From Candidatus Doudnabacteria bacterium (GTDB taxonomy: Bacteria > Patescibacteriota > Doudnabacteria > UBA920), in assembly GCA_023245895.1 (NCBI GenBank), contig JAHFJJ010000009.1:1-45533 (forward strand): DNA of 45,533 bases, given 5' to 3'. The position numbers and the translations under genes are program-made. Each line of letters opens with the position of its first letter. Position 1 is the first letter of the stretch. Shown here in pieces: positions 1 through 6,268 of the stretch. Below the pieces are notes generated by a model. That model saw only the letters and a program-made list of their open reading frames with translations, had not been told where the DNA came from and searched no databases.

Positions 1-632
1 CCTCTCCCAGCTTAATCCCTACCCCCACCCCGTCACCAAGCCCCCAACAAACCTCACCCCAAACTTCCGGCTCCACAATCAGCCTTATCAACAACAAAGG
101 CACCTTCTACCTCATACACAACGGCCAAAGACAGGGTATAACCAACCCAGGCATGCTGACTTCCTATGGTTTTAGCTTCTCTGACGCCAAAGCCGCCACA
201 CAAAATGACCTGAATGTCCCCGAAGGCCCGCTCTTAACCCCAAGCGACGGCTCTTTGGTCAAATCCAAGCAAGACCAGACAGTTTACCTCATATCAGGCC
301 AAAAGAGGTATGGTTTTACCTCTGCCAATGTCTTTACTTCCTTAGGCTTTAAGTTTAATTCAGTCCTGGTAGTCACTGACCCTGAAATGCAATCCCTGCC
401 TAAAGCCTCTAACCTGGATAAGCCCCAGGCTGCCCACCTGCCAGGTTTAGACATTAACAGAAACGGCACTGTCTACTGGGTTGGCCCAGATAACCAGCTC
501 CACCCTTACCCTTCCACGGCTGTTTACAATAGCTGGCATGTACAAAATGACTTTTCCAGGATAGTCCCTGCCAATTCATCTGATAACTCCCTGCCTGTGG
601 GGGGGATGGTGGGGGAGAGGGTGAGGGGGTAG
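1..632 (+). CDS. Surface protein C-terminus with repeated aromatic-rich units (5' partial)
   Basis: The frame is open from the window edge, so the start lies outside. A Pro/Ser/Thr/Gln-rich linker (about residues 1-22) is followed by three related units of about 50 residues. The first two read like G-S-x-V, T-V-Y-L-I, R-Y-G-F-T-S, F-x-S-L-G-F; the last has T-V-Y-W-V. Such repeats occur in secreted cell-surface proteins of Patescibacteria (family knowledge, no name assigned). The last residues (GGMVGERVRG) are encoded by a G-rich run resembling the CCCTCTCC-type repeats elsewhere in this window, so the natural C-terminus may have been rewritten by a repeat. A terminator follows at 660-688. Function is probably adhesion or cell-wall anchoring, which is inference. 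Confidence 0.7.
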   Translation, partial: SPSLIPTPTPSPSPQQTSPQTSGSTISLINNKGTFYLIHNGQRQGITNPGMLTSYGFSFSDAKAATQNDLNVPEGPLLTPSDGSLVKSKQDQTVYLISGQKRYGFTSANVFTSLGFKFNSVLVVTDPEMQSLPKASNLDKPQAAHLPGLDINRNGTVYWVGPDNQLHPYPSTAVYNSWHVQNDFSRIVPANSSDNSLPVGGMVGERVRG

Positions 633-657
633 GAATAAATGGAAGTATAGTAGAAAT

Positions 658-690
658 TAAAACCCCGGCCGGTGGCTGGGGTTTTAAAAT
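658..690 (+). terminator. Rho-independent terminator after the surface-repeat gene
   Basis: AAAACCCC and GGGGTTTT form a stem around a GC-rich loop. It is symmetrical enough to work in both directions. Confidence 0.75.
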
Positions 691-785
691 ATAAAATAAT
701 CCTGGTGGTTTGGCCCTAAATTTATTTCCTAAAAAACCTGCGGCCGCTCTACAAAAAAGCAAAGGGCAAGCTAAACAAAATACTC

Positions 786-832
786 AATAGATAAAAAAGC
801 CCTGCGTTTCGGTTGCCGGTCGAAACACAGGG
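786..832 (-). terminator. Terminator of the 888-1670 gene
   Basis: On the minus strand CCCTG-GTTTCG pairs with CGAAAC-CAGGG and is followed by CTTTTTTAT. Confidence 0.75.
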
Positions 833-887
833 CGGCGCGGTATTACAGAAAAGACAACAAGGCAGATAGTCGCTACACATATACCTC

Positions 888-1670
888 CTACTTAAGTTTT
901 AGCAACCTGATGAAGCGGTGCTGGTCGCCAAATCCGCTGCCTCCATAACGGAACTCGGGATCGCTGACTACCCAATGCCAGCGCAGGACCCACTCATAAA
1001 GGCCGTTTTTCCATTCCATGGCCGGCACGTAAACTTCGGGCTCCGAACCGCCGTTAAAAACCAAGCGGGTACGGGGCATAATGAATACGTGTACTCCGCG
1101 GGACTCGACAGGGAATATTTGCCTGCCCTGGCTTTGCGCCTCCAAGAGCCTGTGGGCCAAACCAAGACTGCCAATTGCCCCAAGTTCGTCGGCGCGTTCA
1201 AGCATTACCCCTCCGGTAATAAGTTTCGGTCTGTCTGTCTCCTTCAGAAAGCCGCCACTGTAATCCAGGCTAGCCCAATCCAAAAGCCCTTCCGGGAAGT
1301 CCTGGGCTACTCCGTCTTCAATAAGTAGCGACAAACTCTCCGGTATCAGGCCCGTATCTTCAGCTTTAAGAGGCGTAACAACGCCCGAGAGTTCCGAGCC
1401 TGTTTTTGTCATTTTGGCATGATGTTCCGCCTCTTCTATAAAGTTGACCACGGCAGAGGCAAGGCCATCTACATAAGCATCTTCTGAGCTAATAACAAAA
1501 ACGTCTCCCTCCAGAGATATGGACTTAGGGCGCGGAGCCGGATTCTCCAAAGCAAACAGCAAACGCTCCGGGGAAAATATCGGTTCCTTTCTAAATCCAA
1601 ACTTACTTGTGTTCAAAATATGCCCCAGCTTGCCAACAATGCGTTGGTCAACACTTTGGTTGTCAGACAT
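888..1670 (-). CDS. Hypothetical protein, 260 aa, with a structured leader
   Basis: I do not recognise this family. The start is the ATG at 1670, because GGAGG lies 5 bases upstream; an in-frame codon farther upstream has no ribosome site. The protein begins MSDNQSVDQR, has no signal peptide or membrane helix, and is mixed acidic/hydrophobic with Trp-rich stretches near the C-terminus (W-x-L-R-W-H-W-V-V). The gene stands alone. Its 5' side holds a terminator-like hairpin (1711-1741) and, before that, three nested stems (1771-1867), so expression may be attenuated. Its own terminator is at 786-832. The strong AGGAGG-type site, isolated position and flanking terminators match the other ORFans of this window. 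Confidence 0.7.
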   Translation of the reverse strand: MSDNQSVDQRIVGKLGHILNTSKFGFRKEPIFSPERLLFALENPAPRPKSISLEGDVFVISSEDAYVDGLASAVVNFIEEAEHHAKMTKTGSELSGVVTPLKAEDTGLIPESLSLLIEDGVAQDFPEGLLDWASLDYSGGFLKETDRPKLITGGVMLERADELGAIGSLGLAHRLLEAQSQGRQIFPVESRGVHVFIMPRTRLVFNGGSEPEVYVPAMEWKNGLYEWVLRWHWVVSDPEFRYGGSGFGDQHRFIRLLKLK

Positions 1671-1710
1671 TTCTTCCTCCGTTAAATTTAAAAAATTTTT
1701 GCCCAATTGC

Positions 1711-1741
1711 AAAAATCCCCGGCCTTTTCAGGACGGGGATT
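1711..1741 (-). terminator. Terminator-like hairpin inside the leader of the 888-1670 gene
   Basis: On the minus strand ATCCCCG-CC pairs with GG-CGGGGAT and is followed by TTTTTGC. It lies about 40 bases before the start codon, so it would act as an attenuator or end a small upstream RNA. Confidence 0.6.
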
Positions 1742-1770
1742 AAAAGTTGAAAATAAAATAAAGGTCTTAC

Positions 1771-1867
1771 GCTGGTTTATTCAACTCAAAATCTCCGGCC
1801 AGAAAGCCCGGGGATTTCGCAACAGACTAATACTGGTTGAGTTGAAAATTTCATAACCAATACCAGC
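1771..1867 (-). ncRNA. Candidate structured leader or small RNA
   Basis: Three nested stems can be drawn: GCTGGT (1771-1776) with ACCAGC (1862-1867), TTCAACTCAA (1780-1789) with TTGAGTTGAA (1837-1846), and AAATCTCCGG (1789-1798) with CCGGGGATTT (1808-1817, one wobble). The second and third share base 1789. The minus strand is favoured because the terminator hairpin at 1711-1741 and then the gene's ribosome site follow in that direction. A minus-strand TATCAT at 1878-1883 would start transcription near 1871, just before the outer stem. No known riboswitch family is recognised. Confidence 0.4.
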
Positions 1868-1918
1868 TTAACTGTAAATGATAAAGCCGTCAAGCAAAAA
1901 TAGATTAAAAAAATCCAC

Positions 1919-1962
1919 AAAAACCTGCTAAAAGCTCACAATACCGAGTAGGTTTTTAATTT
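1919..1962. terminator. Hairpin with AT arms, possible bidirectional terminator
   Basis: AAAAACCTGCT pairs with AGTAGGTTTTT (one wobble), followed by AATTTT. The rest of the gap 1671-2121 holds the structured leader, one 54-bp palindrome and the promoter at 2063-2091. Confidence 0.45.
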
Positions 1963-1976
1963 TGCTAATGTTTCCT

Positions 1977-2030
1977 GTAGTTGCTCGATTCATCGATCCG
2001 CCTAGGCGGACTGATAAATCAGGCAACTAC
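1977..2030. repeat. 54-bp palindromic repeat, copy 1
   Basis: Near-perfect palindrome with ends GTAGTTGC...GCAACTAC and core TCCGCCTAGGCGGA. It is the exact reverse complement of the copies at 9692-9745 and 26015-26068. Confidence 0.95.
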
Positions 2031-2062
2031 ACTCAGAGTTGTGAACTTTTACAAAAAATCCT

Positions 2063-2091
2063 TTGACAAAACTTATAAAGTATGTTATTAT
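2063..2091 (+). promoter_or_regulatory. Sigma-70 promoter of the 86-aa ORFan
   Basis: TTGACA, 17-base spacer, TATTAT with an extended TG. A small hairpin (TGGGTT-TGC-AACCCA) lies near the expected transcript start and AGGAGG is at 2112-2117. Confidence 0.8.
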
Positions 2092-2121
2092 ACTGGGTTT
2101 GCAACCCATATAGGAGGAAAC

Positions 2122-2382
2122 ATGCTTCTTGATTGCTTCCTGTTCGGTAGACCTGTCCAAGTGATCGGCTTTATGATGGTGTCCGGGTCGCCATTAAGGG
2201 CGGACGTCATTTTTACCCCCCTGCGGAAGCTCTCCACGCCCTGTGGGACAATCCAACTTCCGGCGGGAAAACCCGTCCGGTTCACCACAGTCGAACTCGA
2301 GGGAGGGAAAATCATTCCCATCTCTAAGGGCGATATGCGCCCTGAAAAGAACAGGGGCCTTTCGTTTCCAACTACCGGGTAA
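2122..2382 (+). CDS. Hypothetical small protein, 86 aa
   Basis: Unrecognised. The start at 2122 is set by AGGAGG four bases upstream; the same frame is open farther 5' but only through the 54-bp palindrome. The protein begins MLLDCFLFGR, has a hydrophobic N-terminal third without a clear signal peptide, and a basic, Pro/Gly-containing C-terminus. It has its own consensus promoter (2063-2091) and terminator (2399-2424), so it is a self-contained single-gene unit. It could be a real small protein of unknown role. Confidence 0.6.
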   Translation: MLLDCFLFGRPVQVIGFMMVSGSPLRADVIFTPLRKLSTPCGTIQLPAGKPVRFTTVELEGGKIIPISKGDMRPEKNRGLSFPTTG

Positions 2383-2398
2383 AACCCCTTCCCCGAAT

Positions 2399-2424
2399 AG
2401 GCGCTGCTTGCGGCGCCTTTTTTT
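2399..2424 (+). terminator. Terminator of the 86-aa ORFan
   Basis: AGGCGC pairs with GCGCCT, followed by seven T residues. Confidence 0.8.
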
Positions 2425-2463
2425 ATTAGCTTTATTATTGTTCTATGAATAGGGAATAGGCCA

Positions 2464-2502
2464 AAATAAAACCGGCGGAAAAGACTTCTGTCTTTCCGCC
2501 GG
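2464..2502 (-). terminator. Terminator of hisI
   Basis: CCGGCGGAAA and TTTCCGCCGG arms. On the minus strand the stem is followed by TTTTATTTTGG. Confidence 0.75.
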
Positions 2503-2529
2503 CACCGTTTGTGACTTAAAAATGCTGCT

Positions 2530-2919
2530 TCAGATGCAGACTTCCGCTTCCATTACCTCCAGCGCTTCTTTTTCCGAAGGGAATTGCGCTTTGTCGACAC
2601 TGGACACACTGCGGTAAAAGCAGGTTTCCTGGTTCGTGTGGCAGGCGGGGCCGGCAGGCATTACAAAATAAATCAACGCATCGCCGTCGCAGTCAATGAG
2701 CGGCAATCCGACCATTGGCATCAGGTTTCCCGACTCCTCACCCTTTACCCAAATCTTGCCTCGCGACCGGCTCCAAAAAGTGGCTAGGCCGGTTTTGAGA
2801 GTAAGCAGATAAGCCTCTTCATTGGCGTAAGCCAGCATAGGGACTCTTAGATTCTTGGCATCCTGCACAATAACCGGAACCAACCCGTTAGCATCAAACT
2901 TTGGACGTAAAACTTTCAT
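2530..2919 (-). CDS. hisI: Phosphoribosyl-AMP cyclohydrolase (HisI)
   Basis: HisI opens the adenine ring of phosphoribosyl-AMP, the third step of histidine synthesis. The 129-residue protein has the family motifs in order: VQDAKN near 17, a TFWSRSRGKIWVKGEESGN block, the DCDGDA metal site, and PAGPACHTNQETCFYR with two zinc-ligand Cys. The length fits a stand-alone HisI without the HisE domain. The start at 2919 is set by CAAGGAGG upstream; an earlier in-frame codon lacks one. It lies downstream of hisG on the same strand but a symmetrical hairpin (3013-3040) separates them. No hisE or later his genes are in the window, so whether histidine is made is open. Confidence 0.92.
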   Translation of the reverse strand: MKVLRPKFDANGLVPVIVQDAKNLRVPMLAYANEEAYLLTLKTGLATFWSRSRGKIWVKGEESGNLMPMVGLPLIDCDGDALIYFVMPAGPACHTNQETCFYRSVSSVDKAQFPSEKEALEVMEAEVCI

Positions 2920-3012
2920 GTATCCGTTCCTCCTTGTGTGTCTGAAAATACCCAAAATTGCAATACTATACTCTAACCAAAAACATCGCGTGGGTCAATG
3001 ACTTCAACGAAT

Positions 3013-3040
3013 GCTGCGGGGAAAAATTTTTCCCCGCAGC
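3013..3040. terminator. Perfect 28-bp palindrome between hisG and hisI
   Basis: GCTGCGGGGAAAAA is followed by its exact reverse complement. It can end transcription from hisG or limit read-through into hisI. Confidence 0.65.
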
Positions 3041-3058
3041 AAGTTGGAGCCGTTGATT

Positions 3059-3865
3059 CTAATGGAACGAATAGGTGCCATCAGTACCGTAGTGTTCGGG
3101 GCACCCCGGATGGCAGTGATGAATATGGTCCCATCTACTTATTTCAAACCGGTTCTCTTTAGCCGGAAGCAATCCTTTTTCCATAAAGACCCTCACCATG
3201 GACCCGATTGCCCGCGCTTTCCATTCCGGCATATCCCGAAATTCGGGAGAAGGGGACAGCAGGACCGGATGCGTATCCAGAAGCTTTCCAATGACCTTAA
3301 GTTTGTTAGACTCAAGGCTATCGCCGGTTTCTGTAAGGCAAACGCCAAAACGGAAATCCCTTGGCACATGCGTTTCCGTGCTTCCGGTTGAAGGATAAAT
3401 TACTTTATCCGGCCTAAGCTTGGCGCCCCTGAGCCAGTTACAGGTCAGCCCCGGGTATTCGGAAATTACGGCTGCCCCGGACGGTATGTCCGCCGCGGAG
3501 TTAGCAGGATCTTTCCGCCCGGCAAAAATTACTATCCGGGTTGCGCTTTTCTCAACCTTGGGGCCGGTAAAATCCCCCAACTTCACGCACCACCTATCCC
3601 TGTTCTCGTCCCGCGCTCTTGCCCCGTTGTGATTGTACTCTTCATACAAATCCAACCCGCAAATCGCCAGGTCGTACTTGCCTTCGGCCACCAGCCAGGT
3701 CATATGCTGGGGCCGCATGAATATAACTTCGCCAATAAGTGGATGGTCCACCAGGTAATGGAACTGTCGGCCGGCTTTGGCAACCAAGATGCCAACCAAA
3801 GCCAGCATTGCCAAAACCTGTTTCTCAAGATGGCCGTTAGGCACGGCAATAGACAGTTTTTGCAT
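3059..3865 (-). CDS. hisG: ATP phosphoribosyltransferase-like protein (HisG)
   Basis: HisG joins PRPP to ATP, the first step of histidine synthesis. The 268-residue protein starts LSIAVPNGHLEKQVLAML, has FMRPQHMTWLVAEGKYDLAICGLDL around 50-72 (the V-R-P-x-D ... D-L-x-I-x-G-x-D block of the family), and LTETGDSLESNKL, which matches the PRPP loop T-G-x-T-L-x-x-N. Size is between the short form (about 210, needs HisZ) and the long form (about 290), and no HisZ is nearby. The C-terminus is rich in His and Cys (HIHHCHPGCPEHYG), which is unusual and suggests a metal site. The start codon overlaps the stop of the LOG-like gene by one base (TAATG), with GGAGG just before, so the two are translationally coupled. 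Confidence 0.8.
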   Translation of the reverse strand: MQKLSIAVPNGHLEKQVLAMLALVGILVAKAGRQFHYLVDHPLIGEVIFMRPQHMTWLVAEGKYDLAICGLDLYEEYNHNGARARDENRDRWCVKLGDFTGPKVEKSATRIVIFAGRKDPANSAADIPSGAAVISEYPGLTCNWLRGAKLRPDKVIYPSTGSTETHVPRDFRFGVCLTETGDSLESNKLKVIGKLLDTHPVLLSPSPEFRDMPEWKARAIGSMVRVFMEKGLLPAKENRFEISRWDHIHHCHPGCPEHYGTDGTYSFH

Positions 3866-4404
3866 TAATGTCCTCCTTGTTCCTGGATGGCCCGAATGGC
3901 GGCCTCAACCGCTTCTTTGGGGGTTTTTGCCGGGCGTACAAGCTGGCGCTTTCGGCGGTCAAAAAACTTGCCGGCCATTTCGTCACTCCAGCCGCCGGTG
4001 CCAACAAGCGCGACGATAGGGATGTCAGCCTGGTATGCCACCAACATTTCCGTGAGCGTGCCGCTGCCGCCGGAAATGCAAATTATCGCGTCACAAGAAA
4101 GCACCAAAACCGATTCCCTCGGCCCGCCGCGCTCGGCTCCACAAGTAATAACAACATCGGCTTCATCAAAAACCTTAAGCCCTTTGCCGTAAGTAACGCC
4201 AACTGTCAAACCGCCAGCACTGCGCGCTCCTCGCCCTGCAGCGGTTGAGAGCGAATCGCCATCCTTTTCCGCCCCAAACACCACCGTGCAAGCGCAAAGC
4301 GCGGCTATGGTGCCAACTTCTTCAGCCAGGCGCTGGACTTCTTGGGTATAACCCAAGTCCGCCGCGCTGCCCATTACCCCAATCTGCATCTTTCTTACAA
4401 ACAT
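3865..4404 (-). CDS. LOG/TIGR00725-like Rossmann protein
   Basis: The 179-residue protein begins MFVRKMQIGVMGS and has SGGSGTLTEM near residue 120, the G-G-x-G-T-x-x-E signature of the LOG family. Characterised LOG enzymes hydrolyse the N-glycosidic bond of nucleoside 5'-monophosphates, releasing ribose 5-phosphate; the substrate here is unknown. The start at 4404 follows GAGGAGG; longer upstream frames have no ribosome site. It lies 16 bases after the 58-residue Cys protein and overlaps hisG by one base, so the three form a tight transcription unit. Coupling to a phosphoribosyltransferase suggests a shared phosphoribosyl-nucleotide substrate, which is inference. Confidence 0.75.
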   Translation of the reverse strand: MFVRKMQIGVMGSAADLGYTQEVQRLAEEVGTIAALCACTVVFGAEKDGDSLSTAAGRGARSAGGLTVGVTYGKGLKVFDEADVVITCGAERGGPRESVLVLSCDAIICISGGSGTLTEMLVAYQADIPIVALVGTGGWSDEMAGKFFDRRKRQLVRPAKTPKEAVEAAIRAIQEQGGH

Positions 4405-4420
4405 TTCTTCCTCCTCTTTT

Positions 4421-4597
4421 TTAGTAATCCGACGCTCTTTGTCCGCACCATTTGCAAGCGGGGTCATCCTCATCGCGAGGCGAAAGCCTGGTTCCAAACC
4501 GCTCGTTAATGGCTGCCGTATAATCGTGTTCTCCGTTATTCGACAACGGACACTGGGCATATCCTTTTTCTGCCAAATCTCCTCCGTCATGGCACAT
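4421..4597 (-). CDS. Small Cys-containing protein, 58 aa, possible zinc ribbon
   Basis: Unrecognised. It begins MCHDGGDLAEKGYAQC and ends with CKWCGQRASDY, giving Cys at about 2, 16, 49 and 52. The final C-x-x-C suggests zinc binding. AGGAGG lies just upstream of the ATG at 4597. It is the first gene of the unit that continues into the LOG-like gene and hisG. The yerC terminator (4622-4652) is immediately upstream, and I see no clear separate promoter, so expression may depend on read-through from yerC. Confidence 0.6.
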   Translation of the reverse strand: MCHDGGDLAEKGYAQCPLSNNGEHDYTAAINERFGTRLSPRDEDDPACKWCGQRASDY

Positions 4598-4621
4598 ACT
4601 GTTCCTCCTTTTCCCTTCCCA

Positions 4622-4652
4622 CAAACAAAAAACCCTTCCTTTTGGGAAGGGG
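4622..4652 (-). terminator. Terminator or attenuator after yerC
   Basis: On the minus strand CCCTTCC pairs with GGAAGGG, followed by TTTTTTG. It stands between yerC and the LOG-hisG unit. Confidence 0.75.
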
Positions 4653-4676
4653 ATAAATTGATAATTTAAAACACCA

Positions 4677-5003
4677 TCAACGCAACCCTTTCCCAACAGG
4701 AAGAGGGGTATGATGGCTGGCGTTTAAACGCGAGATAATAAGTTTATACCCGCCCTTGCCGCGGTTAAGCCATTTGGATATGCGGGCAATGGTGGTGCTG
4801 GATAAACCGGTTTTGCCGCGGATGGTGGTATAGGGAATTTTGTTGGATAACATTTTGGCGGCTTTCCAGCGGTTGCCAAGTTCATCTATTTCCTCAGGCG
4901 TAAGCAAGTCGCGCAAAAAACGCTTGGCTTCATTGCTGTTTTTTAAAGCCAAGACCGCTTTTACCAGACTGTCCGTTTTTTTATTATCCCAAGTTATTGG
5001 CAT
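4677..5003 (-). CDS. TrpR-family regulator, YerC/YecD type
   Basis: A 108-residue helix-turn-helix protein. Residues about 10-85 carry the YerC pattern: LKNSNEAKRFLRDLLTPEEI, then LGNRWKAAKML, then the recognition segment G-L-S-S-T-T-I-A-R-I-S-K-W-L-N and GKGGY. YerC-type TrpR relatives have been proposed as histidine-responsive repressors (HisR) in Gram-positive bacteria, which would fit the hisG and hisI genes downstream; the link here is inference. The last 15 residues (with TPLPVGKGLR) are encoded by a CCCTTTCCC repeat and go beyond the normal domain. A consensus promoter (5134-5162) and an inverted repeat beside its -10 box lie upstream, suggesting autoregulation. Confidence 0.85.
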   Translation of the reverse strand: MPITWDNKKTDSLVKAVLALKNSNEAKRFLRDLLTPEEIDELGNRWKAAKMLSNKIPYTTIRGKTGLSSTTIARISKWLNRGKGGYKLIISRLNASHHTPLPVGKGLR

Positions 5004-5016
5004 AAATTTTACTGTG

Positions 5017-5090
5017 CCATTCCGAGCGAGTGCATCCGAGAGAGGAATCCCTTAAACTCTGCCATATCCACAATTAAGGAATCCCCTGAT
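5017..5090. repeat. GAGTGCATCCGAG-type inverted repeat in the yerC leader
   Basis: CATTCCGAGCGAGTGCATCCGAG ... GGAATCCCTTAA and a partial inverted arm. Related copies lie at 18487-18569, 20455-20570, 21723-21825, 27444-27475 and 40957-41032. Confidence 0.6.
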
Positions 5091-5096
5091 CAAACC

Positions 5097-5133
5097 GCTT
5101 TAGTTAAATAAAGCACTTTACCAAACTAAAGCG
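5097..5133. promoter_or_regulatory. Inverted repeat beside the yerC -10 box, candidate operator
   Basis: CGCTTTAGTT (5097-5106) and AACTAAAGCG (5124-5133) are perfect 10-base arms. One arm touches the -10 box, so a dimeric repressor bound here would block initiation. YerC itself is the obvious candidate. Confidence 0.5.
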
Positions 5134-5162
5134 ATTATACACGAACGATAAAAAGTTGTCAA
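5134..5162 (-). promoter_or_regulatory. Consensus sigma-70 promoter of yerC
   Basis: On the minus strand TTGACA, 17 bases, TATAAT: a perfect match to consensus. Confidence 0.9.
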
Positions 5163-5170
5163 GGCGGCAG

Positions 5171-5205
5171 ACAAAAAAGAACGGCGACCTTTCACAGATC
5201 GCCGT
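5171..5205 (-). terminator. Terminator of the 5227-6165 gene
   Basis: ACGGCGA and TCGCCGT arms, followed on the minus strand by TCTTTTTTGTC. Confidence 0.85.
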
Positions 5206-5226
5206 ATGTAAGACAAAACCCAGTTG

Positions 5227-6165
5227 TTAGAAAGTAGGGAAGGCCCCCTTGCTCCTGCTTCTTAGCTCCGCGAGGTGAATTTGGCTGCCCAGCGGAACGT
5301 AGCCTGCCCTGCCGTTCCTAACCCAGTCCCTAGACGGATCTAATGGCCTTTGAGGTTTTTTGACCACCACACTTTGCAAGGCCTGCCGCACGGGGCGAGG
5401 ACTACTTTGAAGCAAGCGCGCGGGCATGAACCGGTAAATCTGGTCGTCTACGGTAATTACGCCAACCCCGTTGGAGTGCCAATACTGGACATTGTTGTCC
5501 ATGTTTTGGTTCGCCAATTCAGCGCGCATATCCTGGAACAAAATATTAGAGGGGAACCCGCGCACTGCGGTCCGTAAAAATGCGGCAAAGGTTTGCGCAA
5601 TGTCCTTGGGTATACTAGCGGACGCATTGCCTTCTTCGCGCAGCATACTTACCTGTTCACCAAAAGCCGCTTCAAATGCAGCCAGCACCCCGGATGTCCT
5701 GCACAGGTCAACGAATTCCTGGGTCTCCTTATCTACCCCTTTCAAAGGCCGGTTAACGGGCAAAGGAGCACCGTCATCCATTACCGCCGGTATGGCGGAA
5801 ACAATAACCGGCTCAAGCAGTATAGCCAGCTGAGCCCCACACTTCTCATAAGGACAAATAAAAGGCTTGCTTTGCAAAAACGCATACTTCTCTCCGGTGG
5901 CCCTGCCGCTGGCTGTGGCCCATGTTGTATGTTCTTGAAGCCTGGCTGCTACGACCGACTTGCGCAGCTCGTGTTGTAAGCCTAGCTCTGTAATTTCTGC
6001 AAGAGCCGCTTCCTGCAAGCGAGACAATTTCGGCGCTTCTGCGGTTGCTTCCGCTTGCTCCGTAACGGCCTCGGAAGAGATTGTGAAGCTTCGCGGTTTT
6101 ACCACAATAGGCTTGCCGCAAGAAGGACACATAACTCTTCTGCCACTAATCTGGTATTCTTTCAT
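5227..6165 (-). CDS. Hypothetical protein with two Cys-pair motifs, 312 aa
   Basis: Unrecognised. C-P-S-C-G-K-P near residue 13 and C-P-Y-E-K-C-G-A near 108 look like split zinc-ribbon halves. Between them is an Ala/Glu-rich helical stretch, and the C-terminal half has no motif I know. The ATG at 6165 is preceded by TAGGAGG, which decides it over a TTG one codon upstream. The gene is monocistronic with its own terminator (5171-5205), and it diverges from gpmI across about 100 bases. No signal peptide or membrane helix is visible. Confidence 0.7.
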   Translation of the reverse strand: MKEYQISGRRVMCPSCGKPIVVKPRSFTISSEAVTEQAEATAEAPKLSRLQEAALAEITELGLQHELRKSVVAARLQEHTTWATASGRATGEKYAFLQSKPFICPYEKCGAQLAILLEPVIVSAIPAVMDDGAPLPVNRPLKGVDKETQEFVDLCRTSGVLAAFEAAFGEQVSMLREEGNASASIPKDIAQTFAAFLRTAVRGFPSNILFQDMRAELANQNMDNNVQYWHSNGVGVITVDDQIYRFMPARLLQSSPRPVRQALQSVVVKKPQRPLDPSRDWVRNGRAGYVPLGSQIHLAELRSRSKGAFPTF

Positions 6166-6268
6166 CAAAATCCTCCTATTTCAGAATAGTGAAATTTTAC
6201 ACCTCTGCGCGCCCTAAGTCAACGGTAGCGACTTCTTAAAAGTCGGATTTTTTGTTAAAATAAATACT

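Noticed and set aside
797-880. Small minus-strand ORF (MCSDYLPCC...) starting after AGGAGG just behind the 888-1670 gene
   Set aside because: It runs straight through the terminator hairpin of that gene and has an implausible Cys-rich composition; the AGGAGG is probably chance or a relic.
1981-2031. ORF starts beginning MLDSSIRLGGLINQATT at all three 54-bp palindromes
   Set aside because: The reading frame is only the palindrome itself; the identical peptide at three sites comes from the repeat, not from genes.
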